64,000 bases of DNA from Chaunax sp. Z400 (lineage: Eukaryota > Chordata > Actinopteri > Lophiiformes > Chaunacidae), in the NCBI GenBank assembly GCA_037577475.1, contig CM075192.1:1542197-1606196 (forward strand), in the 5' to 3' direction. Under the pieces are notes generated by a model that worked only from the letters and a program-made list of their open reading frames with translations, did no database searches and was not told where the DNA came from. Shown piece by piece: positions 8,862 through 21,486 of the stretch. The position numbers and the translations under genes were made by a program. How positions within the stretch are numbered: position 1 is the first letter of the stretch; each line of letters opens with the position of its first letter.

Positions 8862-9783
8862 CGAGTCTCTACGACCTTCCGTTCCCGAGATACAGACATT
8901 CAAAATACGCCCCTACTGGACATGTCATATCTCGGGAAAGGAAGGTCGCACAGACTCGGGACAAAGACTGGTGTTCTCAGAGACCACATAAACCCCTAGA
9001 CGGACGTTGGTCCCGAGTCTCTACGACCTTCCGTTTCCGAGATACACACATTCACTATAGGCGAACCAAACCCCATTCACTTCAATGGGAAAATAAACTT
9101 GAGTATAACTCGGGAACGGAAGGTCGTAGAGACTCGGGACCCTGATCCGTCCGACATAATTCGTGGTCTCTGAACACGCCAGACTTCTCCACGAGTCTCT
9201 ACGACCTTCCGTTCCCGAGATACAGACATTCAAAATACGCCCCTACTGGACATGTCATATCTCGGGAAAGGAAGGTCGCACAGACTCGGGACAAAGACTG
9301 GTGTTCTCAGAGACCACATAAACCCCTAGACGGACGTTGGTCCCGAGTCTCTACGACCTTCCGTTTCCGAGATACACACATTCACTATAGGCGAACCAAA
9401 CCCCATTCACTTCAATGGGAAAATAAACTTGAGTATAACTCGGGAACGGAAGGTCGTAGAGACTCGGGACCATGATCCGTTGGACATAATTCGTGGTCTC
9501 TGAACACGCCAGACTTCTCCCCGAGTCTCTACGACCTTCCGTTCCCGAGATACAAAAATTCCAAAAATCACCAAAAATACATGTCATATCTCGGGAACCG
9601 TAAGTCGTAGAGACTCGGTTTACCTGCTGACGTTCTTGGAGACCCCATAAAACCGTTGAAAGAGCTTATCCCCGAGTCTCTACGACCTTCCGTTCAAAAG
9701 TTACCAACCCGGGTAGGGCCCCCATTGAGTTTTTATCCCCTTAACCCTAACCCTAACTCTAACCCCTAACCCACACTTGTCCG
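8862..9783 (+). repeat. HOR cassette 7: (AB)2-C-D
   Basis: Units start at 8862, 9014, 9192, 9344, 9522 (C) and 9673 (D). Tract 9743-9772 with CTCTAA. The first B has GACCCTGATCC and the second CGTTGGAC. Counterpart of cassettes 2 and 32. Confidence 0.94.
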
Positions 9784-11371
9784 CGAGTCTCTACGACCTT
9801 CCGTTCCCGAGATACAGACATTCAAAATACGCCCTTACTGGACATGTCATATCTCGGGAAAGGAAGGTCGCACAGACTCGGGACAAAGACTGGTGTTCTC
9901 AGAGACCACATAAACCCCTAGACGGACGTTGGTCCCGAGTCTCTACGACCTTCCGTTTCCGAGATACACACATTCACTATAGGCGAACCAAACCCCATTC
10001 ACTTCAATGGGAAAATAAACTTGAGTATAACTCGGGAACGGAAGGTCGTAGAGACTCGGGACCATGATCCGTCCGACATAATTCGTGGTCTCTGAACACG
10101 CCAGACTTCTCCACGAGTCTCTACGACCTTCCGTTCCCGAGATACAGACATTCAAAATACGCCCCTACTGGACATGTCATATCTCGGGAAAGGAAGGTCG
10201 CACAGACTCGGGACAAAGACTGGTGTTCTCAGAGACCACATAAACCCCTAGACGGACGTTGGTCCCGAGTCTCTACGACCTTCCGTTTCCGAGATACACA
10301 CATTCACTATAGGCGAACCAAACCCCATTCACTTCAATGGGAAAATAAACTTGAGTATAACTCGGGAACGGAAGGTCGTAGAGACTCGGGACCATGATCC
10401 GTCCGACATAATTCGTGGTCTCTGAACACGCCAGACTTCTCCACGAGTCTCTACGACCTTCCGTTCCCGAGATACAGACATTCAAAATACGCCCCTACTG
10501 GACATGTCATATCTCGGGAAAGGAAGGTCGCACAGACTCGGGACAAAGACTGGTGTTCTCAGAGACCACATAAACCCCTAGACGGACGTTGGTCCCGAGT
10601 CTCTACGACCTTCCGTTTCCGAGATACACACATTCACTATAGGCGAACCAAACCCCATTCACTTCAATGGGAAAATAAACTTGAGTATAACTCGGGAACG
10701 GAAGGTCGTAGAGACTCGGGACCATGATCCGTCCGACATAATTCGTGGTCTCTGAACACGCCAGACTTCTCCACGAGTCTCTACGACCTTCCGTTCCCGA
10801 GATACAGACATTCAAAATACGCCCCTACTGGACATGTCATATCTCGGGAAAGGAAGGTCGCACAGACTCGGGACAAAGACTGGTGTTCTCAGAGACCACA
10901 TAAACCCCTAGACGGACGTTGGTCCCGAGTCTCTACGACCTTCCGTTTCCGAGATACACACATTCACTATAGGCGAACCAAACCCCACTCACTTCAATGG
11001 GAAAATAAACTTGAGTATAACTCGGGAACGGAAGGTCGTAGAGACTCGGTACCATGATCCGTCGGACATAGTTCGTGGTCTCTGAACACGCCAGACTTCT
11101 CCCCGAGTCTCTACGACCTTCCGTTCCCGAGATACAAAAATTCCAAAAATCACCAAAAATACATGTCATATCTCGGGAACCGTAAGTCGTAGAGACTCGG
11201 TTTACCTGCTGACGTTCTTGGAGACCCCATAAAACCGTTGAAAGAGCTTATCCCCGAGTCTCTACGACCTTCCGTTCAAAAGTTACCAACCCGGGTAGGG
11301 CCCCGATTGAGTTTTTATCCCCTTAACCCTAACCCTAACCATAACCCTAACCCCTAACCCACACTTGTCCG
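9784..11371 (+). repeat. HOR cassette 8: (AB)4-C-D
   Basis: Units start at 9784, 9936, 10114, 10266, 10444, 10596, 10774, 10926, 11104 (C) and 11255 (D). Tract 11325-11360 is 36 bp with one CCATAA variant. The first A has GCCCTTAC. The last B has CCCCACTCAC, CTCGGTACCATG and ACATAGTTCG. D reads GCCCCGATTG. Its last AB-C-D matches the end of cassette 35. Confidence 0.94.
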
Positions 11372-12114
11372 CGAGTCTCTACGACCTTCCGTTCCCGAGA
11401 TACAAAAATTCCAAAAATCACCAAAAATACATGTCATATCTCGGGAACCGTAAGTCGTAGAGACTCGGTTTACCCGCTGGCATTCTTGGAGACCCCATAA
11501 AACCATTGAAAGAGCTTATCCCCGAGTCTCTACGACCTTCCGTTCCCGAGATACAGACATTCAAAATACGCCCCTACTGGACATGTCATATCTCGGGAAA
11601 GGAAGGTCGCACAGACTCGGGACAAAGACTGGTGTTCTCAGAGACCACATAAACCCCTAGACGGACGTTGGTCCCGAGTCTCTACGACCTTCCGTTTCCG
11701 AGATACACACATTCACTATAGGCGAACCAAACCCCACTCACTTCAATGGGAAAATAAACTTGAGTATAACTCGGGAACGGAAGGTCGTAGAGACTCGGGA
11801 CCATGATCCGTCCGACATAATTCGTGGTCTCTGAACACGCCAGACTTCTCCCCGAGTCTCTACGACCTTCCGTTCCCGAGATACAAAAATTCCAAAAATC
11901 ACCAAAAATACATGTCATATCTCGGGAACCGTAAGTCGTAGAGACTCGGTTTACCTGCTGACGTTATTGGAGACCCCATAAAACCGTTGAAAGAGCTTAT
12001 CCCCGAGTCTCTACGACCTTCCGTTCAAAAGTTACCAACCCGGGTAGGGCCCCCATTGAGTTTTTATCCCCTTAACCCTAACCCTAACTCTAACCCCTAA
12101 CCCACACTTGTCCG
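11372..12114 (+). repeat. HOR cassette 9: C'-A-B-C-D
   Basis: D of the previous cassette is followed directly by C' (11372). A starts at 11523, B at 11675, C at 11853 and D at 12004. Tract 12074-12103 with CTCTAA. B carries CCCCACTCAC and C has GACGTTATTGG. Same length and marks as cassette 36. Confidence 0.94.
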
Positions 12115-12706
12115 CGAGTCTCTACGACCTTCCGTTCCCGAGATACAGACATTCAAAATACGCCCCTACTGGACATGTCATATCTCGGGAAAGGAAGGTC
12201 GCACAGACTCGGGACAAAGACTGGTGTTCTCAGAGACCACATAAACCCCTAGACGGACGTTGGTCCCGAGTCTCTACGACCTTCCGTTTCCGAGATATAC
12301 ACATTCACTATAGCCGAACCAAACCCCACTCACTTCAATGGGAAAATAAACTTGAGTATAACTCGGGAACGGAAGGTCGTAGAGACTCGGTACCATGATC
12401 CGTCGGACATAATTCGTGGTCTCTGAACACGCCAGACTTCTCCCCGAGTCTCTACGACCTTCCGTTCCCGAGATACAAAAATTCCAAAAATCACCAAAAA
12501 TACATGTCATATCTCGGGAACCGTAAGTCGTAGAGACTCGGTTTACCTGCTGACATTCTTGGAGACCCCATAAAACCGTTGAAAGAGCTTATCCCCGAGT
12601 CTCTACGACCTTCCGTTCAAAAGTTACCAACCCGGGTAGGGCCCCGATTGAGTTTTTATCCCCCTAACCCTAACCCTAACCCTAACCCCTAACCCACACT
12701 TGTCCG
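12115..12706 (+). repeat. HOR cassette 10: A-B-C-D (minimal form)
   Basis: A starts at 12115, B at 12267, C at 12445 and D at 12596. Tract 12666-12695. B has two rare marks, GAGATATACAC and CTATAGCCG, together with CTCGGTACC. C reads CTGACATTC. Same length and marks as cassette 37. Confidence 0.94.
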
Positions 12707-13449
12707 CGAGTCTCTACGACCTTCCGTTCCCGAGATACAAAAATTCCAAAAATCACCAAAAATACATGTCATATCTCGGGAACCGTAAGTCGTAGAGACT
12801 CGGTTTACCCGCTGGCATTCTTGGAGACCCCATAAAACCATTGAAAGAGCTTATCCCCGAGTCTCTACGACCTTCCGTTCCCGAGATACAGACATTCAAA
12901 ATACGCCCCTACTGGACATGTCATATCTCGGGAAAGGAAGGTCGCACAGACTCGGGACAAAGACTGGTGTTCTCAGAGACCACATAAACCCCTAGACGGA
13001 CGTTGGTCCCGAGTCTCTACGACCTTCCGTTTCCGAGATACACACATTCACTATAGGCGAACCAAACCCCACTCACTTCAATGGGAAAATAAACTTGAGT
13101 ATAACTCGGGAACGGAAGGTCTTAGAGACTCGGGACCATGATCCGTCCGACATAATCCGTGATCTCTGAACACGCCAGACTTCTCCACGAGTCTCTACGA
13201 CCTTCCGTTCCCGAGATACAAAAATTCCAAAAATCACCAAAAATACATGTCATATCTCGGGAACCGTAAGTCGTAGAGACTCGGTTTACCTGCTGACGTT
13301 CTTGGAGACCCCATAAAACCGTTGAAAGAGCTTATCCCCGAGTCTCTACGACCTTCCGTTCAAAAGTTACCAACCCGGGTAGGGCCCCCATTGAGTTTTT
13401 ATCCCCTTAACCCTAACCCTAACTCTAACCCCTAACCCACACTTGTCCG
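12707..13449 (+). repeat. HOR cassette 11: C'-A-B-C-D
   Basis: C' starts at 12707, A at 12858, B at 13010, C at 13188 and D at 13339. Tract 13409-13438 with CTCTAA. B has GGTCTTAGAG and CATAATCCGTGATCTC. Counterpart of cassette 38, which shares the GTGATCTC mark. Confidence 0.94.
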
Positions 13450-15180
13450 CGAGTCTCTACGACCTTCCGTTCCCGAGATACAGACATTCAAAATACGCCC
13501 CTACTGGACATGTCATATCTCCGGAAAGGAAGGTCGCACAGACTCGGGACGAAGACTGGTGTTCTCAGAGACCACATAAACCCCTAGACGGACGTTGGTC
13601 CCGAGTCTCTACGACCTTCCGTTTCCGAGATACACACATTCACTATAGGCGAACCAAACCCCATTCACTTCAATGGGAAAATAAACTTGAGTATAACTCG
13701 GGAACGGAAGGTCGTAGAGACTCGGGACCATGATCCGTCGGACATAATTCGTGGTCTCTGAACACGCCAGACTTCTCCCCGAGTCTCTACGACCTTCCGT
13801 TCCCGAGATACAAAAATTCCAAAAATCACCAAAAATACATGTCATATCTCGGGAACCGTAAGTCGTAGAGACTCGGTTTACCCGCTGGCATTCTTGGAGA
13901 CCCCATAAAACCATTGAAAGAGCTTATCCCCGAGTCTCTACGACCTTCCGTTCCCGAGATACAGACATTCAAAATACGCCCCTACTGGACGTCATATCTC
14001 GGGAAAGGAAGGTCGCACAGACTCGGGACAAAGACTGGTGTTCTCAGAGACCACATAAACCCTTAGACGGACGTTGGTCCCGAGTCTCTACGACCTTCCG
14101 TTTCCGAGATTCACACATTCACTATAGGCGAACCAAACCCCATTCACTTCAATGGGAAAATAAACTTGAGTATAACTCGGGAACGGAAGGTCGTAGAGAC
14201 TCGGGACCATGATCCGTCCGACATAATTCGTGGTCTCTGAACACGCCAGACTTCTCCACGAGTCTCTACGACCTTCCGTTCCCGAGATACAGACATTCAA
14301 AATACGCCCCTACTGGACATGTCATATCTCGGGAAAGGAAGGTCGCACAGACTCGGGACAAAGACTGGTGTTCTCAGAGACCACATAAACCCCTAGACGG
14401 ACGTTGGTCCCGAGTCTCTACGACCTTCCGTTTCCGAGATACACACATTCACTATAGGCGAACCAAACCCCATTCACTTCAATGGGAAAATAAACTTGAG
14501 TATAACTCGGGAACGGAAGGTCGTAGAGACTCGGGACCATGATCCGTCCGACATAATTCGTGGTCTCTGAACACTCCACACTTCTCCACGAGTCTCTACG
14601 ACCTTCCGTTCCCGAGATACAGACATTCAAAATACGCCCCTACTGGACATGTCATATCTCGGGAAAGGAAGGTCGCACAGACTCGGGACAAAGACTGGTG
14701 TTCTCAGAGACCACATAAACCCCTAGACGGACGTTGGTCCCGAGTCTCTACGACCTTCCGTTTCCGAGATACACACATTCACTATAGGCGAACCAAACCC
14801 CACTCACTTCAATGGGAAAATAAACTTGAGTATAACTCGGGAACGGAAGGTCGTAGAGACTCGGGACCATGATCCGTCCGACATAATCCGTGATCTCTGA
14901 ACACGCCAGACTTCTCCACGAGTCTCTACGACCTTCCGTTCCCGAGATACAAAAATTCCAAAAATCACCAAAAATACATGTCATATCTCGGGAACCGTAA
15001 GTCGTAGAGACTCGGTTTACCTGCTGACGTTCTTGGAGACCCCATAAAACCGTTGAAAGAGCTTATCCCCGAGTCTCTACGACCTTCCGTTCAAAAGTTA
15101 CCAACCCGGGTAGGGCCCCCATTGAGTTTTTATCCCCTTAACCCTAACCCTAACTCTAACCCCTAACCCACACTTGTCCG
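13450..15180 (+). repeat. HOR cassette 12: AB-C'-(AB)3-C-D
   Basis: Units start at 13450, 13602, 13780 (C'), 13931, 14081, 14259, 14411, 14589, 14741, 14919 (C) and 15070 (D). Tract 15140-15169 with CTCTAA. The first A has ATCTCCGGAAAGG and GGACGAAGAC. The second A lacks two bases (CTGGACGTCAT) and reads CCCTTAGACGG. The third B has ACACTCCACAC. The first 1.1 kb is repeated in cassette 13. Confidence 0.94.
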
Positions 15181-17722
15181 CGAGTCTCTACGACCTTCCG
15201 TTCCCGAGATACAGACATTCAAAATACGCCCCTACTGGACATGTCATATCTCCGGAAAGGAAGGTCGCACAGACTCGGGACGAAGACTGGTGTTCTCAGA
15301 GACCACATAAACCCCTAGACGGACGTTGGTCCCGAGTCTCTACGACCTTCCGTTTCCGAGATACACACATTCACTATAGGCGAACCAAACCCCATTCACT
15401 TCAATGGGAAAATAAACTTGAGTATAACTCGGGAACGGAAGGTCGTAGAGACTCGGGACCATGATCCGTCGGACATAATTCGTGGTCTCTGAACACGCCA
15501 GACTTCTCCCCGAGTCTCTACGACCTTCCGTTCCCGAGATACAAAAATTCCAAAAATCACCAAAAATACATGTCATATCTCGGGAACCGTAAGTCGTAGA
15601 GACTCGGTTTACCCGCTGGCATTCTTGGAGACCCCATAAAACCATTGAAAGAGCTTATCCCCGAGTCTCTACGACCTTCCGTTCCCGAGATACAGACATT
15701 CAAAATACGCCCCTACTGGACGTCATATCTCGGGAAAGGAAGGTCGCACAGACTCGGGACAAAGACTGGTGTTCTCAGAGACCACATAAACCCTTAGACG
15801 GACGTTGGTCCCGAGTCTCTACGACCTTCCGTTTCCGAGATTCACACATTCACTATAGGCGAACCAAACCCCATTCACTTCAATGGGAAAATAAACTTGA
15901 GTATAACTCGGGAACGGAAGGTCGTAGAGACTCGGGACCATGATCCGTCCGACATAATTCGTGGTCTCTGAACACGCCAGACTTCTCCACGAGTCTCTAC
16001 GACCTTCCGTTCCCGAGATACAGACATTCAAAATACGCCCCTACTGGACATGTCATATCTCGGGAAAGGAAGGTCGCACAGACTCGGGACAAAGACTGGT
16101 GTTCTCAGAGACCACATAAACCCCTAGACGGACGTTGGTCCCGAGTCTCTACGACCTTCCGTTTCCGAGATACACACATTCACTATAGGCGAACCAAACC
16201 CCATTCACTTCAATGGGAAAATAAACTTGAGTATAACTCGGGAACGGAAGGTCGTAGAGACTCGGGACCATGATCCGTCCGACATAATTCGTGGTCTCTG
16301 AACACTCCACACTTCTCCACGAGTCTCTACGACCTTCCGTTCCCGAGATACAGACATTCAAAATACGCCCCTACTGGACATGTCATATCTCGGGAAAGGA
16401 AGGTCGCACAGACTCGGGACGGAGACTGGTGTTCTCAGAGACCACATAAACCCCTAGACGGACGTTGGTCCCGAGTCTCTACGACCTTCCGTTTCCGAGA
16501 TACACACATTCACTATAGGCGAACCAAACCCCATTCACTTCAATGGGAAAATAAACTTGAGTATAACTCGGGAACGGAAGGTCGTAGAGACTCGGGACCA
16601 TGATCCGTCGGACATAATTCGTGGTCTCTGAACACGCCAGACTTCTCCCCGAGTCTCTACGACCTTCCGTTCCCGAGATACAAAAATTCCAAAAATCACC
16701 AAAAATACATGTCATATCTCGGGAACCGTAAGTCGTAGAGACTCGGTTTACCCGCCGGCATTCTTGGAGACCCCATAAAACCATTGAAAGAGCTTATCCC
16801 CGAGTCTCTACGACCTTCCGTTCCCGAGATACAGACATTCAAAATACGCCCCTACTGGACATGTCATATCTCGGGAAAGGAAGGTCGCACAGACTCGGGA
16901 CAAAGACTGGTGTTCTCAGAGACCACATAAACCCCTAGACGGACGTTGGTCCCGAGTCTCTACGACCTTCCGTTTCCGAGATACACACATTCACTATAGG
17001 CGAACCAAACCCCATTCACTTCAATGGGAAAATAAACTTGAGTATAACTCGGGAACGGAAGGTCGTAGAGACTCGGGACCATGATCCGTCCGACATAATT
17101 CGTGGTCTCTGAACACGCCAGACTTCTCCACGAGTCTCTACGACCTTCCGTTCCCGAGATACAGACATTCAAAATACGCCCCTACTGGACATGTCATATC
17201 TCGGGAAAGGAAGGTCGCACAGACTCGGGACAAAGACTGGTGTTCTCAGACACCACATAAACCCCTAGACAGACGTTGGGCCCGAGTCTCTACGACCTTC
17301 CGTTTCCGAGATACACACATTCACTATAGGCGAACCAAACCCCATTCACTTCAATGGGAAAATAAACTTGAGTATAACTCGGGAACGGAAGGTCGTAGAG
17401 ACTCGGGACCATGATCCGTTGGACATAATTCGTGGTCTCTGAACACGCCAGACTTCTCCCCGAGTCTCTACGACCTTCCGTTCCCGAGATACAAAAATTC
17501 CAAAAATCACCAAAAATACATGTCATATCTCGGGAACCGTAAATCGTAGAGACTCGGTTTACCTGCTGACATTCTTGGAGACCCCATAAAACCGTTGAAA
17601 GAGCTTATCCCCGAGTCTCTACGACCTTCCGTTCAAAAGTTACCAACCCGGGTAGGGCCCTCATTGAGTTTTTATCCCCTTAACCCTAACCCTAACCCTA
17701 ACCCCTAACCCACACTTGTCCG
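15181..17722 (+). repeat. HOR cassette 13: AB-C'-(AB)3-C'-(AB)2-C-D
   Basis: Units start at 15181, 15333, 15511 (C'), 15662, 15812, 15990, 16142, 16320, 16472, 16650 (C'), 16801, 16953, 17131, 17283, 17461 (C) and 17612 (D). Tract 17682-17711. It starts as a copy of cassette 12 and ends as a copy of the end of cassette 16 (CCGCCGGCATTC, CAGACACCAC, GGGCCCTCATTG). Confidence 0.93.
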
Positions 17723-19596
17723 CGAGTCTCTACGACCTTCCGTTCCCGAGATACAGACATTCAAAATACGCCCCTACTGGACATGTCATATCTCGGGAAA
17801 GGAAGGTCGCACAGACTCGGGACAAAGACTGGTGTTCTCAGAGACCACATAAACCCCTAGACGGACGTTGGTCCCGAGTCTCTACGACCTTCCGTTTCCG
17901 AGATACACACATTCACTATAGGCGAACCAAACCCCATTCACTTCAATGGGAAAATAAACTTGAGTATAACTCGGGAACGGAAGGTCGTAGAGACTCGGAC
18001 ATAATTCGTGGTCTCTGAACACGCCAGACTTCTCCCCGAGTCTCTACGACCTTCCGTTCCCGAGATACAAAAATTCCAAAAATCACCAAAAATACATGTC
18101 ATATCTCGGGAACCGTAAGTCGTAGAGACTCGGTTTACCCGCTGGCATTCTTGGAGACCCCATAAAACCATTGAAAGAGCTTATCCCCGAGTCTCTACGA
18201 CCTTCCGTTCCCGAGATACAGACATTCAAAATACGCCCCTACTGGACATGTCATATCTCGGGAAAGGAAGGTCGCACAGACTCGGGACAAAGACTGGTGT
18301 TCTCAGAGACCACATAAACCCCTAGACGGACGTTGGTCCCGAGTCTCTACGACCTTCCGTTTCCGAGATACACACATTCACTATAGGCGAACCAAACCCC
18401 ATTTGCTTCAATGGGAAAATAAACTTGAGTATAACTCGGGAACGGAAGGTCGTAGAGACTCGGGACCATGATCCGTCGGACATAATTCGTGGTCTCTGAA
18501 CACGCCAGACTTCTCCCCGAGTCTCTACGACCTTCCGTTCCCGAGATACAAAAATTCCAAAAATCACCAAAAATACATGTCATATCTCGGGAACCGTAAG
18601 TCCTAGAGAGTCGGTTTACCCGCTGGCATTCTTGGAGACCCCATAAAACCATTGAAAGAGCTTATCCCCGAGTCTCTACGACCTTCCGTTCCCGAGATAC
18701 AGACATTCAAAATACGCCCCTACTGGACATGTCATATCTCGGGAAAGGAAGGTCGCACAGAGTCGGGACAAAGACTGGTGTTCTCAGAGACCACATAAAC
18801 CCCTAGACGGACGTTGGTCCCGAGTCTCTACGACCTTCCGTTTCCGAGATTCACACATTCACTATAGGCGAACCAAACCCCATTCACTTCAATGGGAAAA
18901 TAAACTTGAGTATAACTCGGGAACGGAAGGTCGTAGAGACTCGGGACCATGATCCGTCGGACATAATTCGTGGTCTCTGAACACGCCAGACTTCTCCACG
19001 AGTCTCTACGACCTTCCGTTCCCGAGATACAGACATTCAAAATACGCCCCTACTGGACATGTCATATCTCGGGAAAGGAAGGTCGCACAGACTCGGGACA
19101 AAGACTGGTGTTCTCAGAGACCACATAAACCCCTAGACGGACGTTGGTCCCGAGTCTCTACGACCTTCCGTTTCCGAGATACACACATTCACTATAGGCG
19201 AACCAAACCCCATTTGCTTCAATTGGAAAATAAACTTGAGTATAACTCGGGAACGGAAGGTCGTAGAGACTCGGGACCATGATCCGTCGGACTTAATTCG
19301 TGGTCTCTGAACACGCCAGACTGCTCCCCGAGTCTCTACGACCTTCCGTTCCCGAGATACAAAAATTCCAAAAATCACCAAAAGTACATGTCATATCTCG
19401 GGAACCGTAAGTCGTAGAGACTCGGTTTACCTGCTGACGTTCTTGGAGACCCCATAAAACCGTTGAAAGAGCTTATCCCCGAGTCTCTACGACCTTCCGT
19501 TCAAAAGTTACCAACCCGGGTAGGGCCCCGATTGAGTTTTTATCCCCTTAACCCTAACCCTAACCCTAACCCTAACCCCTAACCCACACTTGTCCG
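17723..19596 (+). repeat. HOR cassette 14: AB-C'-AB-C'-(AB)2-C-D
   Basis: Units start at 17723, 17875, 18037 (C'), 18188, 18340, 18518 (C'), 18669, 18821, 18999, 19151, 19329 (C) and 19480 (D). Tract 19550-19585. The first B is 162 bp because 16 bp are missing after GAGACTCGG. The last B carries ATTTGCTTCAATTGG and GACTGCTCC, marks shared with cassettes 17-19. Confidence 0.93.
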
Positions 19597-21486
19597 CGAG
19601 TCTCTACGACCTTCCGTTCCCGAGATACAGACATTCAAAATACGCCCCTACTGGACATGTCATATCTCGGGAAAGGAAGGTCGCACAGACTCGGGTCAAA
19701 GACTGGTGTTCTCAGAGACCACATAAACCCCTAGACGGACGTTGGTCCCGAGTCTCTACGACCTTCCGTTTCCGAGATACACACATTCACTATAGGCGAA
19801 CCAAACCCCATTCACTTCAATGGGAAAATAAACTTGAGTATAACTCGGGAACGGAAGGTCGTAGAGACTCGGGACCCTGATCCGTCGGACATAATTCGTG
19901 GTCTCTGAACACGCCAGACTTCTCCCCGAGTCTCTACGACCTTCCGTTCCCGAGATACAAACATTCCAAAAATCACGAAAAATACATGTCATATCTCGGG
20001 AACCGTAAGTCGTAGAGACTCGGTTTACCTGCCGGCATTCTTGGAGACCCCATAAAACCATTGAAAGAGCTTATCCCCGAGTCTCTACGACCTTCCGTTC
20101 CCGAGATACAGACATTCAAAATACGCCCCTACTGGACATGCCATATCTCGGGAAAGGAAGGTCGCACAGACTCGGGACAAAGACTGGTGTTCTCAGAGAC
20201 CACATAAACCCCTAGACGGACGTTGGTCCCGAGTCTCTACGACCTTCCGTTTCCGAGATACACACATTCACTATAGGCGAACCAAACCCCATTTGCTTCA
20301 ATGGGAAAATAAACTTGAGTATAACTCGGGAACGGAAGGTCGTAGAGACTCGGGACCATGATCCGTCCGACATAATTCGTGGTCTCTGAACACGCCACAC
20401 TTCTCCACGAGTCTCTACGACCTTCCGTTCCCGAGATACAGACATTCAAAATACGCCCCTACTGGACATGTCATATCTCGGGAAAGGAAGGTCGCACAGA
20501 CTCGGGACGAAGACTGGTGTTCTCAGAGACCACATAAACCCCTAGACGGACGTTGGTGCCGAGTCTCTACGACCTTCCGTTTCCGAGATACACACATTCA
20601 CTATAGGCGAACCAAACCCCATTCACTTCAATGGGAAAATAAACTTGAGTATAACTCGGGAACGGAAGGTCGTAGAGACTCGGGACCATGATCCGTCGGA
20701 CATAATTCGTGGTCTCTGAACACGCCAGACTTCTCCCCGAGTCTCTACGACCTTCCGTTCCCGAGATACAAAAATTCCAAAAATCACCAAAAATACATGT
20801 CATATCTCGGGAACCGTAAGTCCTAGAGACTCGGTTTACCCGCTGGCATTCTTGGAGACCCCATAAAACCATTGAAAGAGCTTATCCCCGAGTCTCTACG
20901 ACCTTCCGTTCCCGAGATACAGACATTCAAAATACGCCTCTACTGGACATGTCATATCTCGGGAAAGGAAGGTCGCACAGAGTCGGGACAAAGACTGGTG
21001 TTCTCAGAGACCACATAAACCCCTAGACGGACGTTGGTCCCGAGTCTCTACGACCTTCCGTTTCCGAGATACACACATTCACTATAGGCGAACCAAACCC
21101 CATTTGCTTCAATTGGAAAATAAACTTGAGTATAACTCGGGAACGGAAGGTCGTAGAGACTCGGGACCATGATCCGTCGGACATAATTCGTGGTCTCTGA
21201 ACACGCCAGACTTCTCCCCGAGTCTCTACGACCTTCCGTTCCCGAGATACAAAAATTCCAAAAATCACCAAAAATACATGTCATATCTCGGGAACCGTAA
21301 GTCGTAGAGACTCGGTTTACCTGCTGACGTTCTTGGAGACCCCATAAAACCGTTGAAAGAGCTTATCCCCGAGTCTCTACGACCTTCCGTTCAAAAGTTA
21401 CCAACCCGGGTAGGGCCCCGATTGAGTTTTTATCCCCTTAACCCTAACCCTAACCCTAACCCTAACCCCTAACCCACACTTGTCCG
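19597..21486 (+). repeat. HOR cassette 15: AB-C''-(AB)2-C'-AB-C-D
   Basis: Units start at 19597, 19749, 19927 (C''), 20078, 20230, 20408, 20560, 20738 (C'), 20889, 21041, 21219 (C) and 21370 (D). Tract 21440-21475. Marks: CGGGTCAAAGAC, GACCCTGATCC, ACATGCCATATC, GTTGGTGCCGAG and AAGTCCTAGAG. Near-copy of cassette 20. Confidence 0.94.

Noticed and set aside
11309..11371. Stable rRNA or tRNA gene near the GC-rich part of D
   Set aside because: The GC-rich CCCGGGTAGGGCCCC segment is too short, and no cloverleaf, A/B-box pair or rRNA core motif is visible.
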